DNA of 14,457 nt. Source: a bacterium. Lineage in GTDB: Bacteria > Hydrogenedentota > Hydrogenedentia > Hydrogenedentiales > SLHB01. Shown in pieces: positions 6,733 through 14,272 of the stretch. Location: NCBI GenBank assembly GCA_024231375.1, contig JAAEQP010001155.1, positions 1-14,457 on the forward strand, in the 5' to 3' direction. Within the stretch, counting starts at the first letter, position 1, and each line of letters starts with the position of its first letter. The notes below the pieces were generated by a model. That model searched no databases. It saw only the letters and a program-made list of their open reading frames with translations, and had not been told where the DNA came from. Both the position numbers and the translations under genes were made by a program.

Positions 6733-7971
6733 GTGAAAAAGGCACGCGACAAAAAGGGGAAGACGGCACAAGGGTTCAGTACCCGCGCCATTCATGCGGG
6801 CGAAGATCGTCTCCGTTACGCGGACTCCATCACGACCCCCATCGTCCAGACATCAACCTTCGCATTCAAAGATTCGAAGGAGATCGAGGCCTATACAAAG
6901 GGTGGCAAGGCCCGGTTCGAGTACGGCCGCTACGGCAACCCGACCGAGTTGGTCGCGGAACGGCGGCTGGCCGCGTTGGGCAACGCCGAAGATTGCGTCG
7001 TCTTCGGGTCGGGCATGAGCGCCATCATCACGACGATTCTGGCGTTGGTGCGTAGCGGCGACCATATCGTCATCACCGACGACGCGTACAAGAAGACCCT
7101 CGAGTTCTGCAGCGCCTATCTGCAACGATTCGGCGTGGACTGCACGATTGTGCCCTTCGGCGACTACGAGGCGCTGGAACGGGCCATCACGGAGAAGACG
7201 CGGTTCATTTTCTCGGAATCGCCCACAAACCCGTATCTGAACATTTTCGACCTGGAACGGCTCTATACCATCGCCAAGAAGCACAAGGTGCTCACCCTAA
7301 TCGACGCCACATTCAGCACCCCCCTCAATCAGCGGCCCCTGGATTTCGGTGTCGACCTCGTGCTCCACAGTGCCACCAAGTACCTCGCTGGACACAACGA
7401 CATCCTGGCGGGCGCAGTGCTGGGACGAACTGAGTTGGTGGACGAGATCCGAGCGTTGCACAAGGCCACCGGCGGCGTCATCGATCCCCATTGCTGTTAT
7501 CTGTTGCTGCGCGGGATGAAAACGTTCTCCCTGCGCGTTCAGAAACATAACGAAACGGCCATGACGGTTGCTCAGGCCCTGGAAGCGCACCCGGCCGTGA
7601 AGCGGGTGTACTACCCGGGGTTGGAGAGCCATCCGCACTACGACATTGCGAAGGCGCAAATGTCGGGGTTTGGCGGCGTGGTGAGTTTCGACATGAAGGG
7701 CGGGATGCGTGAGGCCAAGCAGTTCTTGGACCACTTGAAGCTGTGCTACATCGCGCCGAGCCTGGGCGGCGTCGAGACGTTGATCACCCATCCCGCGAGC
7801 GTCAGCTACTACGACTGCACCCGCAAGGAACGGTATGCCCTGGGCATCACGGACACGCTAATCCGCCTGGCCGTGGGCGTGGAGGACGTCGAGGACATCC
7901 TCGGCGACCTGGACCAGGCCTTGCGCTATTGTCAGAAAGCGCGGCCGAAACGGGCGTCGAAGACCAAGTAG
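6733..7971 (+). CDS. PLP-dependent cystathionine gamma-synthase / O-acylhomoserine sulfhydrylase family enzyme
   Basis: A 412-residue fold-type I PLP enzyme of the Cys/Met metabolism family. It replaces the acyl group of activated homoserine with a sulfur nucleophile, either cysteine (cystathionine gamma-synthase) or sulfide (sulfhydrylase), in cytoplasmic methionine synthesis. Visible motifs: TTPIVQTSTF near 35-43, YGRYGNPT (64-71, phosphate contact from the neighbouring subunit), FGSGMSA, SESPTNPYLN, DATFSTP, and HSATKYLAGHND with K216 as the PLP lysine. Stretches such as TKYLAGHNDILAG, LRGMKTFSLRVQ and YYPGLESHP recall plant cystathionine gamma-synthase more than bacterial MetY. I chose GTG 6733 because GAGAGG lies 9 bases upstream; an in-frame GTG at 6697 has no such site. 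The acyltransferase gene 23 bases downstream makes the pathway step clear, but not whether cysteine or sulfide is used. Confidence 0.9.
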   Translation: MKKARDKKGKTAQGFSTRAIHAGEDRLRYADSITTPIVQTSTFAFKDSKEIEAYTKGGKARFEYGRYGNPTELVAERRLAALGNAEDCVVFGSGMSAIITTILALVRSGDHIVITDDAYKKTLEFCSAYLQRFGVDCTIVPFGDYEALERAITEKTRFIFSESPTNPYLNIFDLERLYTIAKKHKVLTLIDATFSTPLNQRPLDFGVDLVLHSATKYLAGHNDILAGAVLGRTELVDEIRALHKATGGVIDPHCCYLLLRGMKTFSLRVQKHNETAMTVAQALEAHPAVKRVYYPGLESHPHYDIAKAQMSGFGGVVSFDMKGGMREAKQFLDHLKLCYIAPSLGGVETLITHPASVSYYDCTRKERYALGITDTLIRLAVGVEDVEDILGDLDQALRYCQKARPKRASKTK

Positions 7972-7994
7972 ACCGACCGGAGTGAGGACGGGGC

Positions 7995-9818
7995 ATGTCC
8001 GAAGAAGGTTCCGTAGGCATCGTCGAGACGCAGTTCTTCACGTTCGCCGAATCGCCGAACGAGATGGAGTTGGACTGTGGCCGGCGCGTCGGACCGGTCA
8101 CCCTAGCCTACGAGACCTACGGTGAACTGAACCGCGACCGAACCAACGCTATCTTGATTGTACACGCCCTGTCGGGCGACGCCCACGCCGCGGGATACCA
8201 TGCGTCCGCGGACCGGAAACCCGGCTGGTGGGACAGCATGATCGGGCCGGGCAAGGCATTCGACACCACCAAGTATTTCGTCATCTGTTCGAACTGTCTG
8301 GGCGGATGCCAGGGATCTACAGGCCCGTCGTCGCTGGATCCCGTCACGGGGCGGCCCTATGGCATGTCTTTTCCCATCGTAACCATCGGCGATATGGTGC
8401 GTGCGCAACGGCAGTTGCTGGACCATCTCGAAATCGAAAGCCTCCTGAGCGTCGCGGGTGGGTCCATGGGCGGCATGCAGGTGCTGGAATGGACCACGCG
8501 GTACCCCGAAATGGTGCGTTCGAGCATGGTGATCGCCAGCACGGCCGTCCAGAGCGCCCAAGCCATCGCCTTTGACGCGGTGGGCCGACACGCCATCCAG
8601 GTGGACCCGGCCTTCGCCGAGGGCGACTACTACCCGGAACGGGACCAACCCTTCCAGGGACTGTCCGTGGCGCGCATGCTTGCCCACATCACCTACCTGT
8701 CGGACGAATCGATGCGCGCGAAGTTTGGCCGAACCCTGCGCGAAGCCGAAGACTACAGCTACGATTTCGACAGCGAGTTCTCGGTGGAAACGTACCTGGA
8801 CTACCAGGGCGAGCAGTTTGTGAACCGGTTCGACGCCAACAGCTACCTCTACATCACCAAGGCATTGAATTACTTCGACCTCACCCGCGCCTACGGCTCG
8901 CTCGACGAGGCCATGGAACGGGTGCAAGGAAAGACGCTGGTCCTGTCCTATTCGTCGGACTGGCTGTTCCCTCCCTATCAGTCGGAGGCCATCGTCCATT
9001 CGCTCATGCGCCGGAAGCGCAACGTGACCTACTGCAACATCCAGTCGGCATACGGCCACGACGCGTTTCTGCTCGAAGTGGACGTCATGCGCAAGATCAT
9101 CGGCGGATACCTCGATCACACCTACCGGGAACACCGGCTCGAACGCCAACTCCGGGTCGAGGTGGATTCGGAAGCCGATCTCGGTCCGCCCACGGCATTG
9201 AGCCAGAGCATCTACGACAGCCATCGCGTGGACTACGATCTTATCTGCAACCTCGTCGACACAGGCAGCCGCGTGTTGGATGTGGGCTGTGGCGACGGCG
9301 AATTGCTGGAACGCCTCATCGTGGAGAACCAGGTCGACGGCATGGGTATCGAAGTGTCGCAAGGCAACGTAGTGAGTTGCGTGCGACGGGGCATATCGGT
9401 GGTCCAGGCCGACGTGAACGACGGATTGGAGGCCCTGCCCGACCAGAGCTACGACTACGTGATTCTAAGCATGACCTTGCAGGTGATACGCAAGACCGAA
9501 CTGGTCTTGAGCGAAATGTTGCGGGTCGGACGCAAGTGCATCATCAGCTTCCCCAACTTCGGGTTCTGGAAGGTGCGCGGGAAGCTGCTGTTGTCGGGGC
9601 AGGCGCCCATCACGCGCAACCTGCCCTATTCGTGGCACACCAGTCCCAACCGCCACGTCCTGTCCATCAAGGACTTCCGGCACTACTGCACCAACCACAA
9701 CATCCGCATCGAGCGGGAACTCCCCCTCACCAGCCGCGGCGCCGCCTGGGCCGCCCCCCTCTGGCCCAACCTCTTCGCCGACGAGGCCGTGTTCGTCATC
9801 ACGCGTTCAGAGGAGTAA
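7995..9818 (+). CDS. metX: homoserine O-acetyltransferase MetX fused to MetW
   Basis: A 607-residue two-domain protein. Residues 1 to about 375 are MetX, the alpha/beta-hydrolase-fold enzyme that transfers an acyl group (normally acetyl from acetyl-CoA) to homoserine. Motifs are HALSGDAHAAG, CLGGCQGSTGPSS, and the catalytic triad S157 (GGSMGGMQ), D322 (YSSDWLFPP) and H355 (YGHDAFL). After a short linker, about 410-607 is MetW, a SAM-methyltransferase-like protein with VLDVGCGDGELL (motif I, D429), and FPNFGFWKVRGKL plus the YSWHTSPNRHVLS segment typical of MetW. These are usually two adjacent genes; here there is no stop or frame change between them. ATG 7995 has GAGG 7 bases upstream and sits 23 bases after the PLP enzyme gene. 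Acetyl versus succinyl donor cannot be fixed from motifs alone. Confidence 0.94.
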   Translation: MSEEGSVGIVETQFFTFAESPNEMELDCGRRVGPVTLAYETYGELNRDRTNAILIVHALSGDAHAAGYHASADRKPGWWDSMIGPGKAFDTTKYFVICSNCLGGCQGSTGPSSLDPVTGRPYGMSFPIVTIGDMVRAQRQLLDHLEIESLLSVAGGSMGGMQVLEWTTRYPEMVRSSMVIASTAVQSAQAIAFDAVGRHAIQVDPAFAEGDYYPERDQPFQGLSVARMLAHITYLSDESMRAKFGRTLREAEDYSYDFDSEFSVETYLDYQGEQFVNRFDANSYLYITKALNYFDLTRAYGSLDEAMERVQGKTLVLSYSSDWLFPPYQSEAIVHSLMRRKRNVTYCNIQSAYGHDAFLLEVDVMRKIIGGYLDHTYREHRLERQLRVEVDSEADLGPPTALSQSIYDSHRVDYDLICNLVDTGSRVLDVGCGDGELLERLIVENQVDGMGIEVSQGNVVSCVRRGISVVQADVNDGLEALPDQSYDYVILSMTLQVIRKTELVLSEMLRVGRKCIISFPNFGFWKVRGKLLLSGQAPITRNLPYSWHTSPNRHVLSIKDFRHYCTNHNIRIERELPLTSRGAAWAAPLWPNLFADEAVFVITRSEE

Positions 9819-9842
9819 GGCGGATTCACTGGCTGACCGAAT

Positions 9843-9854
9843 GATGCGCGCATC
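9843..9854. repeat. 12-bp perfect palindrome at the convergent gene junction
   Basis: GATGCGCGCATC reads the same on both strands and sits between the end of metX-metW and the hydrolase stop codon, overlapping the latter's TGA. It is short and has no T-run, so at best it is a weak bidirectional pause site. It is listed because the gap between the convergent genes holds no other terminator. Confidence 0.3.
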
Positions 9855-10677
9855 AAGTCTCACCGTCCAGTTCGACGGTCTCCAAAAAGACCGCCAACCC
9901 CTCAAGGTACAGACGGCCTGAGTTGTACCAACCGTCATTGTGGTTTCCCTGAATCTCCAGGAAAGTCTTAGGCTCGTTGGCGAGTTCAAACAGACCGCGG
10001 CCATGGGCGTAGGGCACAATGTCGTCTTGGGGACTGTGGACGACGAGGATAGGACACGCAATGCGCTGAATCTTGTCGGCGTTGTCGAACTTGGTGCGAA
10101 TGACGAGCGTCACGGGCAGAATGGGCATCATATCGTTGGCCATCTTGCGGACGGAGAGAAAGGCACTCTCCAAGATGACCGCGGCGGGCTGCACTTCGGT
10201 GGCGAGTTGGCACGTGGGACCGCCACCGAGGGACCGCCCGAACAACACGATGCTCTCGGGCGCGACACCCTGTTCTTCGGTGAGGAACCGCCAGGCCGCG
10301 CGGATGTCGGCGTAGCATCGTTTCTCGGAGGGGCGGCCGGAACTGCGGCCGTAGCCGCCGTAGTCGTAGATGAACACGTTGAACCCCAGCGCGCGGAACA
10401 CGGCGACGGATTCAAGGCGGTCAGGAATGCACCCGGCGTTACCGTGGGAAAACAGGATGGTTCCACGAGGGTTCTCGACGGGCATGTACCAACCGTGGGT
10501 GGCGTGGCCATCGTGACTGAGCATCACGTCATCGTATGCCCAACCGAAAGGCTGATCGCCCGGCGTGCGCCACATGGAACCGCCAGCGGGAAATATGACC
10601 TTGTTCTGTCCGAACAGAATCAGCAGAAACAGGCCCGCGGCGATGGGAACAAGGTACTTCGCGACAAACCACAGCAT
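9853..10677 (-). CDS. membrane-anchored alpha/beta hydrolase (BEM46/ABHD13-like)
   Basis: A 274-residue hydrolase held in the membrane by one N-terminal helix (about 4-23). The fold and active site are readable: QNKVIFPAG after the helix, HGNAG at 78-82 (oxyanion region), DYGGYGRSSGRPSE at 105-118, nucleophile S149 in GRSLGGG, D218 in HSPQDDIVPY and H246 in GNHNDGW. This is the BEM46/YfhR-like group, whose substrates are mostly unknown (esters, lipids or peptides proposed). The frame extends upstream to GTG 10689 and ATG 10749. I prefer ATG 10677, because it starts directly before the membrane helix and has AGGGGAG about 11 bases upstream, but 10749 would put it 11 bases after the previous gene and is possible. 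It is the last gene of the minus-strand operon and converges with metX-metW, 34 bases away. Confidence 0.88.
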   Translation of the reverse strand: MLWFVAKYLVPIAAGLFLLILFGQNKVIFPAGGSMWRTPGDQPFGWAYDDVMLSHDGHATHGWYMPVENPRGTILFSHGNAGCIPDRLESVAVFRALGFNVFIYDYGGYGRSSGRPSEKRCYADIRAAWRFLTEEQGVAPESIVLFGRSLGGGPTCQLATEVQPAAVILESAFLSVRKMANDMMPILPVTLVIRTKFDNADKIQRIACPILVVHSPQDDIVPYAHGRGLFELANEPKTFLEIQGNHNDGWYNSGRLYLEGLAVFLETVELDGET

Positions 10678-10760
10678 GGTTACCGGCACTCCCCTTCCCC
10701 GCTGTTTGCCGACAGCGAGGCTATCGTCGTGTTTGGGATTCCCTTGCATCAGTCAGGGAC

Positions 10761-11210
10761 TCACTCCGCGGGCTCTTCGTGTTTGCGGACCGCGATCTGT
10801 TCGAGTTTCCAGTCTTGCTGGGGGGTCAGGCTGACAGCGCAGTCGTACCGGAACGGGTGTACCTTGCCGTCCCTGCCGGTGACGTCGAGGGGTCCTTCAA
10901 ACCGGTACCACCCCAGGTGTCCCTCGTGCATACGCGGCCCCCAGTCCACCTCTCTCACCCGGCCCCCGCGCAGTTCGCCCAGCACATAGCGTTGCGCCGC
11001 TTCATACGCGTCTTCCAACTCGCGGGCCTCGTCGCGTGTGAATGTATCCATGCCGTCCGGCTCCGGTCCCTCGGGTGGCAAGCCGCCTCCGGACCGCATG
11101 AGGCCTACCAGTCCGCCAACGAACAGGAGCAGAACCACGACGGCCGCCGCCGCCATACGACGGCGCACAACGATCCGGTCGTAGATTGGTGGGCCTCCAT
11201 CAAACGCCAC
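10761..11210 (-). CDS. small single-pass membrane protein of unknown function
   Basis: A 149-residue protein I do not recognise. Residues 10-19 are basic (DRIVVRRRMA) and are followed by one membrane helix at about 20-37, then a Gly/Pro-rich linker to about 53. The C-terminal 95 residues should lie outside the cytoplasm. They begin with an acidic helix (DEARELEDAYEAAQRYVL) and continue with strands such as WYRFEGPLDV and FRYDCAVSLTP. The helix-then-sheet pattern would suit a small cystatin/NTF2-like fold, but that is a guess. GTG 11210 overlaps the end of the upstream polymerase-like gene by 11 bases and has GGAG about 10 bases before it, pointing to translational coupling. An in-frame ATG at residue 19 is an alternative start. 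Confidence 0.72.
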   Translation of the reverse strand: MAFDGGPPIYDRIVVRRRMAAAAVVVLLLFVGGLVGLMRSGGGLPPEGPEPDGMDTFTRDEARELEDAYEAAQRYVLGELRGGRVREVDWGPRMHEGHLGWYRFEGPLDVTGRDGKVHPFRYDCAVSLTPQQDWKLEQIAVRKHEEPAE

Positions 11211-12597
11211 AGGTGCGATTCTCCCTCAATGGCCCCTCGTCCTCAGCCACGCCCACGGCATACCCGGCCAGCCACAGCACGGGTCCGGCGATCAAAGTGA
11301 CGATGAACGTCACAGCCGCCCCGCCTTGAACCGTCATGGCCACGAGACCCGCCAAAGCGCCAAGGGCAACCGCCCCGCCGGATCCTCGTGATGCATGGTA
11401 CACCGAACGCGACAGGGCCGCCAACCATCCCAAGAACAGGCTCGTGCCGAGGATGCCCGTTTCGGTGAGGATCATGACGTACTGGTTGTCGTAGAACCGG
11501 CGATGGGCCGCGCCGAGACCGAGGCCGAGTATGGGGCGGGCTGAGAAGGCGGTCAGCGCGGCTTTCCAGTGGACGAACCGGTCGTACAGGGACCCGCCTG
11601 GCTCGGTGACCGCATCCCACCATGTGCCGGGGATCATGATGAACAGAAGGCCAAGGGCGGGCAACAAAACCGCCATCCACAGGGGACGAAGCACCATTCC
11701 GAGGCAGCACAGGCCCGCGGCAAGGGCAGGCAACGCTTCGCGGGAACCCGCCCCGGGCAGCGCGGCCACGCTGGCCGCGGCAAGGCAAACCCCAAGCACA
11801 CGCCAGCGTGGGACACGCACGAGGGCAAGACCCACAAGTGCGCCAACCACCAGGAGGCCCGCCGCGTGGTTGGCTTGCCCGTCGAACAGTCCCCGCTCGA
11901 AAGTGCGGTAGTTCCATACGGCCCGTGCGATGGGAGACGTTTGCTCGGCGATACCGTATGCGGCGAAGGCGATGAGAGGCAGAGCCCATGCGTAGATCCC
12001 CCATTCCTTCAAGCGTGGCGCGCCGGAAGCCGCGCAGACGAAGACGAGTCCCAAGTAGACGAACTGGGCAATGGCGGGCACGGCCATCTGCCACGAAGCC
12101 ACGGTGCCGTGGATCAGTCCGGCGCCGGTGCTGATGAGCGCAGCAGTTCCGAACAGAAACAGGGGTTTCAACGCGGGGGGAGCGACGGAGTGGTTCGTAA
12201 GCGCATGCCGGACAGCCGCGCCGAGTATGAGGGCATGATCGATTCGCACAAACACGGATTCGTCACCTACCAGCGACAGGACCAGCTTCGGCGTCCAAAT
12301 GGCGGCGACCGGGTACAGTGCGAGAGCAAGGGTGGGCCAAGCGTGAGCAGCGGCCGCGGTGACAAGGAGTGCAAGCAAAGGCCAGGTGAAAGCGGACGGA
12401 AACGCGAAGCTTGCGCATACGGCGACGGCCACTGGGACGCAGAGGACCCAGGCGCGGCGACGCAGAACGCATAGGGCTCTTGATGTGTCGAAGACGGCGC
12501 ACGGCGCGGAGCACGTGTGCCACCAGGACGCGATTCTCGACCCGGCGGCCACGGACGCGGCTGCCCGCCACGCGAGGCTGCCGTCAATCAGGTTCAT
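11200..12597 (-). CDS. O-antigen ligase/polymerase-like membrane protein (Wzy_C family)
   Basis: A 465-residue polytopic inner-membrane protein with about ten or more hydrophobic segments from residue 49 onward. The family joins or polymerises polysaccharide repeat units on the periplasmic face (WaaL ligase, Wzy polymerase and relatives). Supporting motifs: GAGSREALPALAAG at about 282-295, corresponding to the usual SR(G/S) motif after a helix, DRFVHWKAAL...F at 339-351, RPILGLGLGA at 354-363, and DNQYVMILTETGILG at 370-384, the typical large periplasmic loop signature. The ATG at 12597 overlaps the stop of the DUF4330 gene as ATGA, so the two are coupled. The first 48 residues are hydrophilic, Cys- and Ala-rich and atypical, so a later start is possible. 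No glycosyltransferase genes are adjacent, so the polymer cannot be named. Confidence 0.83.
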   Translation of the reverse strand: MNLIDGSLAWRAAASVAAGSRIASWWHTCSAPCAVFDTSRALCVLRRRAWVLCVPVAVAVCASFAFPSAFTWPLLALLVTAAAAHAWPTLALALYPVAAIWTPKLVLSLVGDESVFVRIDHALILGAAVRHALTNHSVAPPALKPLFLFGTAALISTGAGLIHGTVASWQMAVPAIAQFVYLGLVFVCAASGAPRLKEWGIYAWALPLIAFAAYGIAEQTSPIARAVWNYRTFERGLFDGQANHAAGLLVVGALVGLALVRVPRWRVLGVCLAAASVAALPGAGSREALPALAAGLCCLGMVLRPLWMAVLLPALGLLFIMIPGTWWDAVTEPGGSLYDRFVHWKAALTAFSARPILGLGLGAAHRRFYDNQYVMILTETGILGTSLFLGWLAALSRSVYHASRGSGGAVALGALAGLVAMTVQGGAAVTFIVTLIAGPVLWLAGYAVGVAEDEGPLRENRTCGV

Positions 12598-13049
12598 GGG
12601 CTGTCGTCCGCGATGCGCGCCACGTTTCCTTCGATGACGCAGGCGTCGGTTTCGATGCGCACTCGTTGTCCCGGAAGGAGAAGGATGTTTCCGAACACCA
12701 GACGTCCGGCGCTATCTTTGGCGACGCGCAACCGCATGCGCACGGTCACGAGACCGTCGGAATCGGATTCAGCGCTCACGATCTCGGCGATGGGAGTGCC
12801 CGTGCGCGGGTCGATTTGGGTGGCGCCGGGCACAGCCGGCTCAACCATCCACGCACGGCCAGGCGGCAGTGCCACGTCGGCGATGACCCACGTGTCGGCC
12901 TCCCCCGCCGAGTAGACCGGCGCGCTGCGCTCGGGCGCCATGATCTTCACATAGCCGACAACCCCGGCGAGCACCGCTACGGCACACAGGAAGAGATCCA
13001 GCAGATTCACTCTACCGAAGAGCCGTCCTTTGTCGTCAACGATTCGCAT
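12594..13049 (-). CDS. DUF4330 family single-pass membrane protein
   Basis: A 151-residue protein that opens with MRIVDDKGRLFGRVNLLDL, the N-terminal signature I associate with the DUF4330 family. One membrane helix follows at about 16-35. The remaining 115 residues are extracytoplasmic and beta-rich, including DGLVTVRMRLRV and a final RVRIETDACVIEGNV. The function of the family is unknown. I chose ATG 13049 since AGGAGG lies 4 bases upstream and the signature starts there; the frame is open seven codons further, to 13070. It is the first gene of a four-gene minus-strand operon, and its TGA overlaps the ATG of the O-antigen ligase-like gene. This suggests an accessory role in polysaccharide assembly or another envelope function (inference). 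Confidence 0.8.
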   Translation of the reverse strand: MRIVDDKGRLFGRVNLLDLFLCAVAVLAGVVGYVKIMAPERSAPVYSAGEADTWVIADVALPPGRAWMVEPAVPGATQIDPRTGTPIAEIVSAESDSDGLVTVRMRLRVAKDSAGRLVFGNILLLPGQRVRIETDACVIEGNVARIADDSP

Positions 13050-13416
13050 GGCGCCTCCTGTGAGGACCATCCTAGCGCGACAAGGCCCTCAGACGCCAGT
13101 CCAGGAAGGGTCGGCGGAATCCGGCCCGTCAATGCACGGGTGACGACTGCGGAGCTGTTGAAGAAGTCCTACCGCTGACGGGACCTGAACGACAGAGCCA
13201 AAGGAACCCCGAGAACAGAAGCGAAGAAGCGGGACCGACCCCGCCGAGCGAGGCGAGACGGGTCTGTCCCCGGCCCTCTTCGCGGGCTTCGCTAGCAGCT
13301 TGCCCCTTCTTCAACAGCCACACTGCCCCCCCCCCGCTCATCGCGGCCTAGGCGCAGCGCAGTGCCCCCGGTTCGGACGCACCCCCTTGGGCAAGAAGAG
13401 GGAAGGGCTCCGCCCT
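13050..13416. other. intergenic stretch upstream of the DUF4330 operon
   Basis: This 367-base stretch holds the inverted-repeat element at 13154-13318, a run of ten C at 13326-13335, and a 7-bp hairpin at 13408-13426 that overlaps the pseudogene end. A promoter for the minus-strand operon should lie here, but I found only an isolated TTGACG-like box (complement of 13127-13132) without a matching -10, so none is called. No gene is supported. Confidence 0.55.
13154..13318. mobile_element. MITE-like non-coding element with 13-bp terminal inverted repeats
   Basis: GCTGTTGAAGAAG (13154-13166) recurs as its exact reverse complement at 13306-13318, bounding 165 bases with no credible gene. Inside is a long imperfect hairpin at 13231-13270. 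Its outer arms GGGACCGACCC and GGGTCTGTCCC pair with one mismatch, and its inner arms CGCC and GGCG enclose a GAGCGA loop. Termini related to GCTGTTGAAAAAGTC are familiar from insertion-sequence ends (from memory, no search run). No clear target-site duplication is visible at the flanks. It lies between the DUF4330 operon and the broken prepilin gene, so it could affect transcription of either. Confidence 0.5.
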
Positions 13417-13426
13417 TCAGGCGGAG
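13408..13426. repeat. 7-bp stem-loop where prepilin similarity ends
   Basis: CTCCGCC (13408-13414) and GGCGGAG (13420-13426) pair around a CTTCA loop; an overlapping alternative pairing AAGGG/CCCTT also exists. Reading the minus strand, recognisable prepilin-like sequence ([11 protein letters not shown]) runs right up to this hairpin and is then lost. It may be the edge of an inserted repeat or a small terminator. Confidence 0.4.
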
Positions 13427-13845
13427 TGGTTGTACGATGTCGCTCGGAACCGGCAAGGAGCCCAGCTTCCCTCTCTGACACTGCCGACGCGCCATGAATT
13501 CAGCTCGTCGTTCGAATCCGACGGACAGGCGCCGATGTTCGGATCCGTCAAATACTCCGGATAGACGGCCGTGCCATCCGGGAACAACTCCAGGTACGTC
13601 GACGGAATGCAGGTTTCGTCGGAGTCGGACGTCTGTGTACATTGGGAGTGGCGGGAACTTCTCGCCCTTGGACTCGTTCGAGTACCTCCTGTAGACGATT
13701 CCCCACTGCTTCAGGTTGTTCTGACAGGATGCCCGGCGTGCGGCTTCGCGCACACGGGCAAGGGCCGGAAGTGGAATGGCCGCAAGAATACCGATGATGG
13801 TGACAACGACCAACAACTCAATCAGCCAAGCCCTCTGCTCTTCAT
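13417..13845 (-). pseudogene. frameshifted, truncated DUF1559-type prepilin-like protein
   Basis: Reading from ATG 13845 (GGGAG 9 bases upstream), the sequence begins like a type IV/type II pseudopilin, MKSRGLG, then meets TGA. One base appears to be missing near 13826, after which the expected [14 protein letters not shown] membrane helix and [20 protein letters not shown] follow. Near 13630 the frame shifts again (one base too many), and the other frame continues with [37 protein letters not shown] and [11 protein letters not shown] before a TGA at 13417-13419. These blocks match DUF1559 prepilin-like proteins, which are normally about 250-350 residues. Only about 140 codons remain and the C-terminal H-X9-DG region is gone. 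It is a paralogue of the partial gene at 14273-14457. Two independent lesions plus truncation argue for a true pseudogene rather than one sequencing error. Confidence 0.82.
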
Positions 13846-14214
13846 GTTAGATTGCTCCCGTTCTCCACATTGCCTCACTCAGGAACCAGAAGCGCAAACT
13901 ACCCAGAAATGGCAGAATCAATATGAAAGACGAGACAGCTTGCACACGAGGGACCCTGCATCACCCCCTTTCCAGGACCACTCCGCCATGGGATGCAGGA
14001 TAGTACACTACACCGTGCAGTTTTCGGAGAAGTTGGCCACAGGAACCTCCGTCCCCACCGCCACAGCTACGCTAACTAGGAGGACCCAGTGTACACGGAA
14101 AGGCCAATCCAGTAGACCCCGCGATTCTCGGGCCGAATACCCGAGTTCGGTGGAGAACGAGGCCATCTGGGCCCTGATTGCCCCACCGCAGCACGACGGC
14201 CGTACGAAACAGAA
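13846..14214. other. intergenic region between two tandem prepilin-like genes
   Basis: About 370 bases with no recognisable gene on either strand. It has only a small CTCGGG/CCCGAG stem-loop at 14127-14145 and must hold the promoter of the downstream pseudogene; no convincing -35/-10 pair was found on the minus strand. Base composition looks somewhat less GC-rich than in the coding genes. Confidence 0.5.
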
Positions 14215-14242
14215 CTGGGGCGCGCCGTCGGGCGCGCCCCAG
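14215..14242 (-). terminator. intrinsic terminator of the partial prepilin-like gene
   Basis: CTGGGGCGCGCC (14215-14226) and GGCGCGCCCCAG (14231-14242) form a perfect 12-bp GC-rich stem with a 4-base loop. On the minus strand it is followed by TTCTGTTT, and it lies about 30 bases after the prepilin stop codon. Orientation, strength and position fit a rho-independent terminator. Confidence 0.8.
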
Positions 14243-14272
14243 TCACTTCACCTCGAGGAATGCGGTTGGCGT

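Noticed and set aside
8103..9362. 419-codon minus-strand open frame opposite metX-metW
   Set aside because: Antisense shadow of a gene with catalytic triad and SAM motifs.
9940..10989. 349-codon plus-strand open frame opposite the hydrolase and the 149-residue protein
   Set aside because: The minus strand has the hydrolase nucleophile, acid and histidine in order; the plus-strand translation is low-complexity.
14079..14115. AGGAGG followed by a GTG-started 8-codon frame on the plus strand
   Set aside because: Too short, not followed by any gene on that strand, and in a decayed intergenic region.
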